The notes beneath the pieces were generated by a model that saw nothing but the letters and a program-made list of their open reading frames with translations, was not told where the DNA came from and did no database searches. Positions 10,704 through 21,827 of a stretch of 64,000 nt of DNA are shown piece by piece. Within the stretch, counting starts at the first letter, position 1; every line of letters starts with the position of its first letter. Where the stretch lies: contig NC_088325.1 in NCBI RefSeq assembly GCF_910592395.1, positions 10,666,109-10,730,108 of the forward strand. The letters are read 5' to 3'. Both the position numbers and the translations under genes were made by a program. This DNA comes from Lineus longissimus. Lineage: Eukaryota > Nemertea > Pilidiophora > Heteronemertea > Lineidae.

Positions 10704-13700
10704 GTAAGTGAATCAGTTTTCGAATCATTGAAAATATCTGACAACATTGTAGTGTGTTTTCTTTAACCTCAAGTGTCAAAGTTCCATCCGAAACGTCAAA
10801 AGCAGGGTTTTGAACTCCCTGGGTACAACACCGGCTAAATCACTGGACTATGTCTGTCATATAGCATTTTGTTATTTTTACTGCGTTCAGCCAGTCTAAA
10901 TGACGATTTTGTGCCACAACTGGCTCCCTTTAAATTCTTGTTGGCAGCGTCACCATACCCCACCCGTTTTACTCACGACCCGTGGCTGTTACCGGCACTT
11001 TCAATATTTCGTCCTATCTTTCAGCAACTGCTTGCGAAACCTTCTTACAAAATACGAATCTCTATAACTTGAGGACTACGATATGTAGTAAGTGGTACAC
11101 AAGGATACTGGGTAGGTGTTTGTTGGTACAACCTGTAACTTTTAGTGATTCTTGAAATTTCAAACGTTAAACGAACTAATCAGTCTGGGATGTACGTGAT
11201 ATGCTGACCGCTGTATGAAGCGGCTGTGTCAGCATGCACATTGTCCCTCATCGAAAAACATTGCAAGCACTACTGGAGTTAGTTTGAAAAAGTAAATAAG
11301 ATGATTTTTTTTATCAATCTGACAAATAACCAAATACTTTACAAATACTCCGCCGCATCTCGTCCCTTAATGATTATTAAAGTAGCTTTAAAATCTTGGC
11401 TTTCGTTCCGCAGATCCCAATATAGCAGTTCAAAAACCAACCAAGCAGCATTCGACCGCTTGGAGAGGTTATTCCAGATTGGCTGTGGACGGCGGAGTGA
11501 CATCAAACTTTCACGCCAGGCTGCCAAGTTGTACGCATACCAGAGATAGGAAGATCAACCCTTGGTGGAGCGTGGACTTGAAGGTTGGTTTGGACAGCGC
11601 TACTAGAATCAGGCTAAGGATATTTAGGCGACATCCGCAGTCCCATCTGCTTTGCGTCAGTTTATACGTCACTTGCGGTCACGCACCTGTGTTAAACCAA
11701 TCAGCTCGCGGTTGTACGAAAATAGTTCAGTTTGAGATCAATGCGTGGTCTCACCATTCCAGTTGAATGGTAATCAGGTGTGTTTAAAATGAAAAAAGTG
11801 TTGAAGTTTCAGTCCAATTAGCTTACTGATATGGTTTTGGGGCTCCATTTAACCCGTCATAACGCGAACGTGCAACGAAAATTTCATGGTTTGAGAGGCA
11901 AGGATAGGTCTATTAAGCTATGAACGCGTTCCTCCCTGGGTGTGGGGTCTCGGAAAAAGTTATGAGCATACCACGGCTTAAAACTTTATTACAGGTGCGT
12001 GACCTTGCGCGCCGAGTTGCACGTGTTTTTGACAATGATTTAGGCCAAAACAATTCAAAAAGATCTATTTTGCCCCCCCGAGAGCTATTTGCTCCCCCTC
12101 CCGACAAAAAAACTAGCTCCGCCCGTGAAGGATCATGTAGAATTATACTCCGCCTGCGAACTTCAGAGGTCAATTTCGAGTTCGAACACGTTTTTCTATA
12201 GGCCTACCGTGTCGGGCATCATAATTTAATTTCTATATAGGAATCTTAGCATAAATATTGAAAAATAGACTCATGGATTTATTATTGTCTTCAGAGTGCA
12301 GAAACAGGCCCGACTTTGTGAACGTCCACGGAATTCAGAGGTCACTTTCGCATTCAGAAACGTTTTTCTATATATGTACCGTGTCGTGCTTCATGATTTG
12401 GCAGTAATAAATATCAAAACACTGACAGTTGCTCATGAACTGTCACGAGAGTGTAGAAACAGACAGAACTATATAATTCGCGGAATAAGTAAATGCGCAT
12501 GTATGGTAGACATGTAAATGTTGTGAAATGTATGTAGTGTTATTAAATCTAATACACCACATTCATTTCAGATCAAATATGATATCAAAGTCGTGGCAAT
12601 AACCAATAGAGGGGACTGCTGCTGTGAGTATTAAAGGGGGACTATAGGCAGGAGAAGAGGGGCTAAATTGGTCATCTTCAGGTGACTAATATACATAGTA
12701 AGGGCCCTGGATCATGTCAGATTCAGCACTAAATATATTCCTCATACAAGCGTGAATCATTTCGACATACTTTGAGATGTGAGAGACCCCTATTGGCGAC
12801 TTTGTGTAACTTTATCTCGCCTGCCTAGCTGCTGCCTATAATTGTCCATTCAAAGGCAAAGCTATATGAGGCAATGTGCCGTCCTGAAAATACTAGCCCA
12901 GCCTGGTAAAACCCTGGTGATATTTGGGTGGTCGATCGCTCCGGTGAAAAAAACGTAGCTACAATCCAATCTTGCGTCAGGAATTGACGGAGGCGCAATG
13001 ACTTGGGACGAGGCTGATACCAGGGAAGCAATCTACTGCATAGAACAGGAACAAGCCATGAACATGTACACCCACCGGACGTTGGCTACTTATTTCTGAT
13101 TCCTTATTTGCGATTCTCCTCGTTGGTACCCAACATGCAAGGTGGCCTGCGCTTTCCTGTCCGTATTTACCACCGTCTTATTACTCCATTATAAGCCGTA
13201 CACCCACTTTTCACAGTGTATGGGAATATCTCAATACAACTGGTCAACTCGAGGAAGAAAAAATAAGTTGCCATCTTCAACTTGGTCTTGGTAATGTACA
13301 GCTTGCAAACATGGTCGTGGTTCTTTTGTTATTTGGTAGGTGGCTCCCTTGGCATTCTGATGCCTTCAGAAGTGAGTCTGGCACTCATAAATTCCTTTTC
13401 TTCGACCGTGTCCGGGGCGTCATAAATCTTGAAAGACAGACAGTTTGTGTTGAAATAAAATGTGTCACTGACCTCTTTTAAAGTGGGACTATATGCATGA
13501 GCTAGAAAAGGTTTTAATAAACTTCTCCATTACAGCAGAAAGACTTTCCAACTTTTGCATATCGGTCGATGCCGCCTTCCCGAAAACAGGGCTCCCTTAT
13601 ATCCAAACAGCTTCAAACGTTTGCTACAGCCAGATTCCACCAATGAAGCCAGGAGAAACTAGGTACTTTCTATGCAGGCAGAATCTGTTTGGTCGGTTTG

Positions 13701-13777
13701 TAGTAATCTCTCTCGTGACGACGTCTAACCCGCTGACGTTATGTGAAGTCAAAATATATACTGGAGGAAGGCCATAA
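10430..13777 (+). CDS. Secreted PAN/apple-like + F-type lectin (fucolectin), 4 exons
   Basis: Predicted extracellular sugar-binding protein of 245 aa. Exons 10430-10703, 11414-11583, 12572-12623 and 13536-13777 join in phases 1, 0, 1 (738 nt, no internal stop). Residues 1-20 are a signal peptide. Residues about 21-91 hold a small PAN/apple-like module with cysteines 51, 55, 61 and 73. Residues 92-243 form a complete F-type lectin domain: AVQKPTKQ and LAVDG start, SCTHT, NPWWSVDL, NRGDCC, ERLSNF, MKPGETR, and an end at LCEVKIY. The family's fucose-binding set is present: His133, then Arg161-Gly-Asp163-Cys-Cys-Ser-Glu-Arg168, matching RxDx4R with the vicinal cysteine pair. His-to-Arg spacing is 27 residues, slightly longer than the usual 24-26. 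Sequons lie at N39, N67 and N87. Such lectins act in innate recognition or gamete binding. The role here is inferred, but the domain call is firm. Confidence 0.9.
11414..11583 (+). CDS. Lectin gene exon 2: first half of the F-type lectin domain
   Basis: Acceptor ttccgCAG precedes 11414. The first codon is completed by the G left by exon 1. It codes residues 92-148, ending NPWWSVDLK. The donor AAG|GTTGGT is weak (T at +3). The open frame continues past it, but the residues there no longer fit the domain, while exon 3 resumes it exactly. Confidence 0.85.
12572..12623 (+). CDS. Lectin gene exon 3: 52-nt micro-exon with the RGDCC motif
   Basis: Too short to stand out as an open frame. Acceptor attcatttCAG, donor T|GTGAGT. 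It codes residues 149-165 (IKYDIKVVAITNRGDCC) and leaves one base, so Ser166 spans the junction and RGDCCSER is formed only after splicing. A mobile element begins 8 bp downstream of the donor. Confidence 0.88.
12632..12847. mobile_element. MITE, TTAAAGGGGGACTATAGGCAG family, full copy
   Basis: About 215 bp with imperfect terminal inverted repeats: the start TTAAAGGGGGACTATAGGCA is mirrored by CTGCCTATAATTGTCC at the end. It sits in intron 3 of the lectin gene. Another full copy in opposite orientation is at 39756-39971 and fragments are at 30885 and 49240. Confidence 0.85.
13536..13777 (+). CDS. Lectin gene exon 4: C-terminal half of the lectin domain and stop
   Basis: Acceptor cattaCAG. 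It codes residues 166-245. ERLSNFCISV, a cysteine at 195, MKPGETRYFLC, GRFVVIS and NPLTLCEVKIY follow the family order. Stop TAA is at 13775-13777. The nearest AATAAA seen downstream (14287-14292) lies inside an antisense LINE. Confidence 0.9.
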
Positions 13778-13782
13778 TTCAG

Positions 13783-13942
13783 GTCGGTGTAAAGTAGAAA
13801 ATGTTCCGCTGAAATATGTGTCCGGTCCTATTATATTGTGACGGATTATGGTACATGTATATGGTTCTAGAGAGGCAATGACCGTCAATAGAGCAGAATA
13901 GAATACTTCGTTCCCAAGACATTCTACTGACAGGCTTACTGG
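13783..13942 (+). mobile_element. CCGGTGTA-type MITE, diverged copy
   Basis: Same family as 55904-56073, 57020-57190 and 62685-62855: shared internal words include TGTCCGGTCCTATTATATT, GGTTCTAGAGA and GACATTCTA. The 5' end is GTCGGTGTAAAGTA. It starts only six bases after the lectin stop codon, so it probably lies in the 3' UTR. Confidence 0.75.
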
Positions 13943-13991
13943 AAAAAAACGGTATATACATGTTATTATCTCCAGAACGATCTAAAAGGAT

Positions 13992-14112
13992 GAGTTTATT
14001 ACAATAGGAGTAAACATCCATGGATTGAAAAATACCAAGGCACTGTTTTGAAAGGATTTTGAAATCAAATCATCATGACAGCCGTTTTGTTTCTACCCGC
14101 CTGTTGCTAGCA
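13992..14112. repeat. Dispersed repeat, copy 1
   Basis: Inverted partner of 37840-37968: shared words include ACCAAGGCACTGTTT, GAAATCAAATCATCATGACA and CCTGTTGCTA. It ends where the LINE tail begins at 14113. No terminal repeats were seen. Confidence 0.75.
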
Positions 14113-16770
14113 GCTTAATAATAATAATAATAATAATTTATTATATTAAAAGTGCTTTTGAATGAAAATCATTTGCAAAGCACTGTACAATTTAAAAAAC
14201 AACACATAGTAAAAGAGAAAAATTGTACATAGAGATTAAAACATTCATAGAGATTAAAACATTTAGGTTCTGGTGTCGAAGTGTTCAATAAAAAGATGAG
14301 TTTTGAGATGTTTTTTGAAGGCGCTGGTGCCAATGGGATCACGCATCCAGGCCGGAAGTGAGTTCCACAGCCTGGGTGCCAAGTTCCCCAGGCAACGGTC
14401 TCAGAAGACGCCCCTTGTCCGTGGTATGGAAAGGAGCCATTGGTCCTCGGAAGACCGAAACCTGCGGTCCGGGGAACGAAGACTGAGGAACTCCTTGAGG
14501 TACTCCGGGCTTTGGTCATTATGTAAGACTTGATGCGTCAGCAGTAGCACTTTATACTGGATATGTGATCTCACCGGCAACCAGTGCAGCTCCTTAAGTA
14601 TAGGGGTGATGTGTTCCCTCTTTTTGGTCTTACTTAGAAGCCTAGCAGCTGCATTCTGAACTTTTTGTAGTCTTGAAAGTTCACACTCCGGTAGTCCTAA
14701 TAGTAAACTGTTTTGAAAATCTAATCTTGATGTTACAAGGGCATTAATTACACGGGCACAAGTTTTATTGTCAAGGTGTCTACGGATCTTTGAGATTTTG
14801 TGAATTTGAAAATAAGCACCCTTGACAACCTTTGACACTTGTTTAGACATTTCCATATTTTCATCGAAATTTGCTCCCAGGTTCCTGACCAGGGCAGAAG
14901 CCTGGATAGCGGATGGTCCAATGTTAATGACCGGCAGTGGCTTGAGCTTCGACAGTTTACGTTTTGAAGCAACGATAAGAAATTCTGTCTTCTCATCATT
15001 GCCCTTGAGGTGGTTTAGGCCAAGCCACTTGCGTACATCACTTACACACGCCTCAGCCCTGGCAACAGCATCCTGGAGACCATGTTCCGAAACATGGAAG
15101 CTGTCGTACAGCTGGATGTCATCTGCAAAACCATGTCGCAACATGCGATGTCTCTCGATAACTTCTCCAAGTGACTGGACATAAATCGAGAAGAGAAGGG
15201 GGCCCAACACTGAGCCCTATGGGACACCACCCAGCAGTGGTTTGGGGTCTGACCTCTGACCCTCAATGACAACTGTCTGGGATCGAAGGGAAAGGTACGA
15301 CTCAAACCATTCCAGGGCTTTTCCTGTGATACCCAGGCTACATTCAAGGCGTTTAAGTAGAATGCCATGATTGATGGTATCGAGTGCAGCTGACATATCA
15401 AGCAGGATGAGAATCATACCCCTCCCCTGGTCCAGAGCAGTATCGATGTCAGATTTGATCTTAAGGAGAGCAGTCTCGGTGCTGTGCCCACATTTGTATG
15501 CTGACTGCAATTTGTCCTCCATGCCATTCTCTTTCATGTAGGTTAAGAGCTGCTGGGCGATAACCTTTTCAGTTACCTTTGCTAGAAATGGGAGGTTCGA
15601 AATTGGCCGATAGTGTTTTAGAACATTTTGATCAAGTCCTGGCTTTTTGAGAATGGGAGTCACAAGTGCCTTTTTAAAAGACTCGGGAACTTTACCTGCT
15701 ATGACCGACTCATTTGTAGCCAGGACAAGAAGTGGCAATACGGCATTGAGAACAACAATTTCTTGAGTAGCCAAGTGGGCATGGGATCTAGTGCACATGA
15801 CTTTGGAGCACACTTATTCATCACTTTAAGCATCTCCTCGGAAGTAACTTGCTCAAAACTAGCAAGACGGGCCTTGTTTGGAATGGACTGTTCAGTGTTC
15901 ACTTGTGATACAATGTCAATAGGATCATCAAACCCTACGCGGATAGCTTCGATTTTTTCATGAAAGAAGGTAGCAAACTTATTGGCAAGATCGATGTTGT
16001 CGAGTGTCTCTGGCAGGTGATTGCCCCTGTCAGCCGACAACAGACCGTTTACCTCCCTGAACATGTCTTTAGAGTCACAAAGTTTGTTCCGCATGAATGT
16101 TGACTTAGCATCACAAATCATCTTGACCACCGTCTTCCTCTGCTCGACAAACATCTGCCGGTGAACCTCAAGGCTGGTTTTTTGTACCGACGTTCAAGAC
16201 GACGCCTAGAACGGCGAGCTGAGTGAATTTCACTGTTATACCAAGGCTTTGGGTTGACCCCTTTGATACGAATGGTTTTCACCGGTGCATGTTTGTTGAG
16301 CAATGAAACAACAACGTCATTATAGGCAACGATAGCATTTTCAGCCACTGATCTTGTCTGATCAGAGAAGTCAGCCGCAAATGATGTGAGGTCAATGTCA
16401 CGAAGCTTTCTCACTTGACATTCTGCCCTTTTCCGACGTTGGCTGTCACCTTTATAGCGCAGAGGAAGATAGGAAAATGGTCAGAAATGGCCATGAGTGG
16501 CTCCACAGAGAAGTGCACAAGAGGATTGTCAGATTCAAGACCAATGATGTGATCAAGCGTGTTCCCAGACCTGATGAAGTAGATAGCGTCTGTTAAATAG
16601 CCATTCGTCTTGGTGTGGTAAAAAGCAAGAGATTTTTGCTGCAGAATATTTTCGCGAAGGTGACCTACTCGCAAAATTCGTGAAAATAACCTGCACGCGA
16701 AACCTTTCTGTTTCACAGTATGTAGCCAATGAGCTGCTGCATCAGAAGTAATCATCAATTTAGTTATTTT
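14113..16770 (-). mobile_element. CR1/L2-like non-LTR retrotransposon, 5'-truncated and mutated
   Basis: Read on the minus strand: C-terminal part of an AP endonuclease (LDHIIGLESDNP, then AISDHFPIFL, 16411-16758), a basic linker, then reverse transcriptase (ALVTPILKKPGLDQNVLKHY; RPISNLPFLAKVTEK; SAYKCGHSTETALLKI), the FADDIQLY catalytic box, and the C-terminal RLQKVQNAAARLL and ILKELHWLPV motifs typical of the CR1/L2 group (14401-15813). The 3' end carries a TTA microsatellite tail (plus strand TAATAATAAT at 14117 on). Frames change near 16414, 16150 and 15810, and the conserved Gln of the GVPQGS motif is a TAG stop at about 15218. The 5' half of the endonuclease is missing. It is an inactive copy. 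Confidence 0.9.
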
Positions 16771-18257
16771 ACCACATTCAGCGAGTCTAAATAAAGAATT
16801 GTGCTGATGATGTCATAATATTGTGTCCAACCAAATTCTCACGTGGAACCAAGCTAAACGTCGCCTCCATTTATTCCGAGGAATGTCTAGTTATTGGGCC
16901 GTCGCTAGCGCTAGTGCAGACCCTTATTACCGTATGAGTTTTTCCGTCATTGTGTGGCATCATTTGCCTAGCAACCATGCCTAGCAACGGCCACTGAATT
17001 TTACTCAGAAAAATCTTTAAAATCATTTTTTTCCAAATTTGTCTCCTGGGAATTGTGTGCAGTACATTCAGCCTCTTTGTCACCAATTTTCAGCCAAATC
17101 GGATTAAAAGTGTAGGCGCTGAATCAATTTGTTTCAGCTCAACGGCGAGGTTGCCTTGTTGATTCATGGATTGACTACGAATGACGATAGCAGCCAGGCC
17201 GGGGATAGCATGCGCGGCAGGTGTTGAAATGCAAATTGCGTCGCAAGTATTTGTCGTATTGTAATAAAACCTTAGCCTTCATTAAGTTCGTTATCTTGTT
17301 CATTAAGTCCTTCCATGTCATATATAATGCCAAATGATTACTATTATTAATTGCGAGCTCTAGATTAACGATCGTGCAAAAACTATTACGTAGCAAGTCT
17401 GCGGGAATTTTGGGCTGCCAATCGAGCAGTATGTTACGTTCCTTCACAAAGTTACGTGTCTTCCACCTGTAGCGATCCGATTTCGGGACTCTGTCACTTA
17501 TGAGTCTTTCTAGGGGGGAATTATACGGGTCTTATAGAGGCGTACCCCAGTTTTCATTGGTGACGATACACTGCCACTAAAAGTGACTGACAATATAATC
17601 TTCAGAAGTGGCATGTGACCTCTTTGCTACACCGTCTGACCCAGATGTGTTTGCCTTCTCTTTTACAGGCTGCACCAGCAAGACTCATAAATGGTCACAG
17701 CAGAACAACTTTTGAGGAAAATCACTAATATCCCAAATTTCGTGGAAAATCGGTAAAAATTGGTGACTAATTAACATATCACCCACTATGCAACATATTT
17801 TTTCTCGTCAAGAATGGTTTCATTGGTTTCCTTGATATTGAAAACATATGATTAGACACCTTGATCGACTTATTTGGATGATTTTGGACAAAAGTCATTG
17901 TTTCCCTATATTTGGCTACTAATTAGCATAAATTAGCATATTTGACCCCCTTCCCCTATTTGGATTCATTGAGATTTTTAGTATGGTGTTTAGGGGGTCA
18001 TTCCTGAATGAATACAGGTGGAATCGTTTCTTTTGCAATTTGTGGTGGGTCAAGCCCTAAAATGAGCTAGATTGACTGGCCTAGTAGGCCTGAGGCAACT
18101 TCTCAACCTGTGAACAATAGGAAGTCAGTCAAAGCTGAGGTATGTGTGTGACCAAGTTTCCATCAACGAATTCTTTTTAGACCTTGAGATTGTTCAGACT
18201 TACCTTGTCATGTCCAATCTGTCATCATGACTTTATGGGAAAACCTGTGGCATGTTT
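16771..18257. other. No gene seen
   Basis: Short open frames only. A 3' fragment of the Tc1 element at 19382 may continue leftwards from 18257, because an ACAGGT..CATAAAGT..ATGA stretch on the minus strand resembles the expected downstream Tc1 sequence, but the match is weak. Confidence 0.5.
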
Positions 18258-18264
18258 GTCAAGG

Positions 18265-19374
18265 CACAGGCCCTTGAGTACATGTATTTATAATAGGGGT
18301 AGAAGGCGTAAAATAGGGGTATAAGCCCAGGAACTAGGCTAGCATAGAGAAAAATTTAAATTTAAAGGTATGAAAGCGCGGCGAAGTTTTGAAGCGGTAG
18401 ACACCTCCACTTCGCGCACAAAATACGGCCCGTAAGAGCCGAGGAAAACCCAATTTTTTGCTCACTGCGCCATCTACACACCTGTCAATCATCACCAGAA
18501 TGCATATTTATAATCCTACTTTGAATATCAAAGGCCCACGCGGCATCGTTTGTTTGCGAATTTTCCGGTCTGATGATCGCTAACGGCCGTCCGCCATCCC
18601 CTCTCCGATGACGTGGAAGACGGCCTTGGCAACAATAAACAAGGTCGCCCCGCTGTGAATGGAATAACGCGCGCTGATTGGCTTATCTGCCATCGATGAC
18701 AACCTCGCACCCCATTTCGACGAAGAGACAGCCACCATGTATTTTACGTTATAGAGAAGCCCATAAGAACGAGGTTTGTTTGTTTACATTTCTAGGAACG
18801 TATTACACGTGTGTTTTTTTGTCATTTCGAGGTGTAAATAACTTTTATGACGAATGATCGACAATCAGACGGATATATATCAGTTCGAGTCGTGCAAAAA
18901 GGTACGTTTTGTATTTATTTCTCCACAAAAACGCAACGCTGAAGGATTTATCTGGAATTATGCGCCCAACTTTTAGCCAATCAGAGCGCAGTGTTTCCTC
19001 TTCTTCAGAACAGTGATTTCCGTTGCTATTACGTTGCTACGGAGAGGGGATGGCGGAGGGCCGTTAGCGATCATCAGACCGGAAAATTCGCAAACAAACG
19101 ATGCCGCGTGGGCCTTTGATATTCAAAGTAGGATTATAAACATGCATTCTGGTGATGATTGAAGGTGTGTAGATGGCGTTGTAAGCAAAAAATTGGGTTT
19201 TCCTCGGCTCTTACGAGCCGTATTTTGTGCGCGAAGTGGAGGTGTCTACCGCTTCAAAACTTCGCCGCGCTTTCATACCTTTAATTTTTCTCTATGCTTG
19301 CCTAGTTCCTGGGCTTATACCCCTATTTTACGCCTTCTACCCCTATTATAAATATATGTACTCAAGGGCCTGTG
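18265..19374. mobile_element. 1.1-kb foldback DNA element with ~340-bp inverted repeats
   Basis: Arms 18265-18610 and about 19035-19374 are inverted copies, starting CACAGGCCCTTGAGTACAT and ending with its complement. They share long words such as GGTGTCTACCGCTTCAAAAC and CCTTTGATATTCAAAGTAGG. Seven-base direct repeats GTCAAGG flank it exactly (18258-18264 and 19375-19381). The centre (18611-19034) is not repetitive and codes nothing. It is non-autonomous. CA-ended repeats with a 7-bp duplication do not fit Tc1, hAT or piggyBac; a P-like source is possible but unproven. It is inserted in a Tc1 transposase gene. Confidence 0.88.
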
Positions 19375-19378
19375 GTCA

Positions 19379-20015
<637 letters not shown>

Positions 20016-20089
20016 GAGGAAACCAGCCCTGTAAAATATTTAGTCGCCCTCCAACTTCAAGCACCCCGCTGATACTACACACAGTGATG

Positions 20090-20930
20090 ATCGGTTAGGG
20101 TGGAATTCCACAACCAGGACGCCTTTCAATTGCAGACGATATTGGAGTGTCCTAACAGCAAGGTAAAACTTGACTTTAGACAACGTCACGTCCAACAAGA
20201 ATACACCTGCCACATACGGAAATACTGCCTTTGAAGACGTCATTCAGAATGTTTGGGTTATTTAAGGATTTGTCACACCCACCCAGAATATACACATGGA
20301 AAATGCTTAAAAAAATGTCACATCCCACCTGAATACGCCGGACCGTATGGAAATATCGTCTCTGAAGACGTCATCCAGAATGGTCGGTTTACTTTCGACA
20401 CAATGTCACATCCAACCTGAATACGCCTGACCGTATGGAAATACCGTCTCTGAAGACGTCATCCAGAATGGTCGGTTTACTTTCGACACAATGTCACATC
20501 CCACCTGAATACGCCTGATCGTATGGAAATACCGTCTCTGAAGACGTCATCCAGAATGGTCGGTTTACTTTCGACACAATGTCACATCCAACCTGAATAC
20601 GCCTGATCGTATGGAAATACCGTCTCTGAAGACGTCATCCAGAATGGTCGGTTTACTTTCGACACAATGTCACATCCAACCTGAATACGCCTGATTGTAT
20701 GGAAATAATGACTCTGATGATGTCATTCAGAAGAGTTGGGTTTACCTACATGTACGATATAATGTCACTTTTAACCAAAATACTGCAGCTGCATATATAT
20801 GGTATGTAATTCAGAATGATGGTTTACTTGAGACAATGTCACATCCAACCAGAATACACCTACCGCATACTGAAGTACGTATACGGTCTTTGAAGATGTC
20901 ATTCAGAGTAGTTTGATTTTTCTCAGTAAT
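20090..20930. repeat. 88-bp satellite, 5 clean units plus degenerate flanks
   Basis: Units begin at 20317, 20405, 20493, 20581 and 20669: exactly 88 bp apart and nearly identical (core GTCACATCCAACCTGAATAC; each also has GAAGACGTCATCCAGAATGG). Before 20317 and after 20756 the copies decay in sequence and length, as expected when unequal exchange homogenises the centre. Open frames across it are repeat translations. Confidence 0.95.
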
Positions 20931-21827
20931 CCAACAGCCCGCTACATGTATACATGTACATGCAGGACAATACAATGGTCAGTCACTTCAAAGCGTGGCC
21001 TTCAGGGGATGGCACAAGGACAAGGGCAACTTGAATACACAACCTTTCTCAGTCAAGATGAACAAGATGCTACTTGACCACACATATATCTTTGACACCT
21101 GTCTGCTCATTTCCGGCAAAAATTGATGTTTCTTCATACATGTAGGCAGCCTGATAGTACAGCTGTGTTCACCCAAGGTGAGCAAGAATGAAGACAAGTG
21201 CATGTATTTTGATGCAAGAATCATTTTATTGCTGCTGAAATTCACATTCAGCCAGTAATACAAATCTGCTTATACATAATTGGTGGATTCACAATATATC
21301 AGATTACACAAAAGGAATTTTCCAAGGTTCCTAGTGGTCCGGCAATAATTCTAAGTCGTTTTGGGAGTTGCAGGACATCAGCCTAGCCCCCTGCGGTCAG
21401 ATAAAAAGATTAACCAACAGCAGGTACCCCCCTCATGGTTAAGTTCGTCCCGAGGGCCGGAACATCGCTGTATCGTCGAACAGTTGGCAGATTCCTGAGC
21501 AGTTTTGCCTCAGTTGACACTTTTTGCCATATGACGTCATTTTAGGGTCGTCACAACACCTGATTTGTGGCGTAGTTTCCCAATAAACTGCATTGGAAGT
21601 TCGAACTTTCACTAGAAAAAGTCACCTTATTCACAAACATGCTTCTTGAGAACCTCTGCAAGGGCCTTAAGAGATGCCACAGAGTTCCGAAAACGTTAGC
21701 ATCTCGTGGCATACTTTGTTAGCTTCGAGTGACATTTGGGGACACTATACCCTTTTAGGCAAACTTCGACCAAATCAAGTCGAAAAAGATCGGGATTTCT
21801 GAAATAAATCCGGCTTCAAAGGGTTAA
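20931..21827. other. No gene seen
   Basis: No coding signal or repeat was recognised. An open frame at 20988-21263 (minus) lacks domains and splice partners. Confidence 0.5.

Noticed and set aside
11584-11766. Reading the lectin exon 2 frame through to 11766
   Set aside because: Residues after 11583 do not fit the lectin fold, while the 52-nt exon at 12572 continues it in phase.
18265-19374. Tandem duplication or assembly artefact as explanation of the inverted arms
   Set aside because: The exact 7-bp duplication at both outer edges and interruption of a Tc1 gene indicate transposition.
20317-20756. CRISPR-like array
   Set aside because: The 88-bp units are contiguous and nearly identical, with no unique spacers; it is a satellite.
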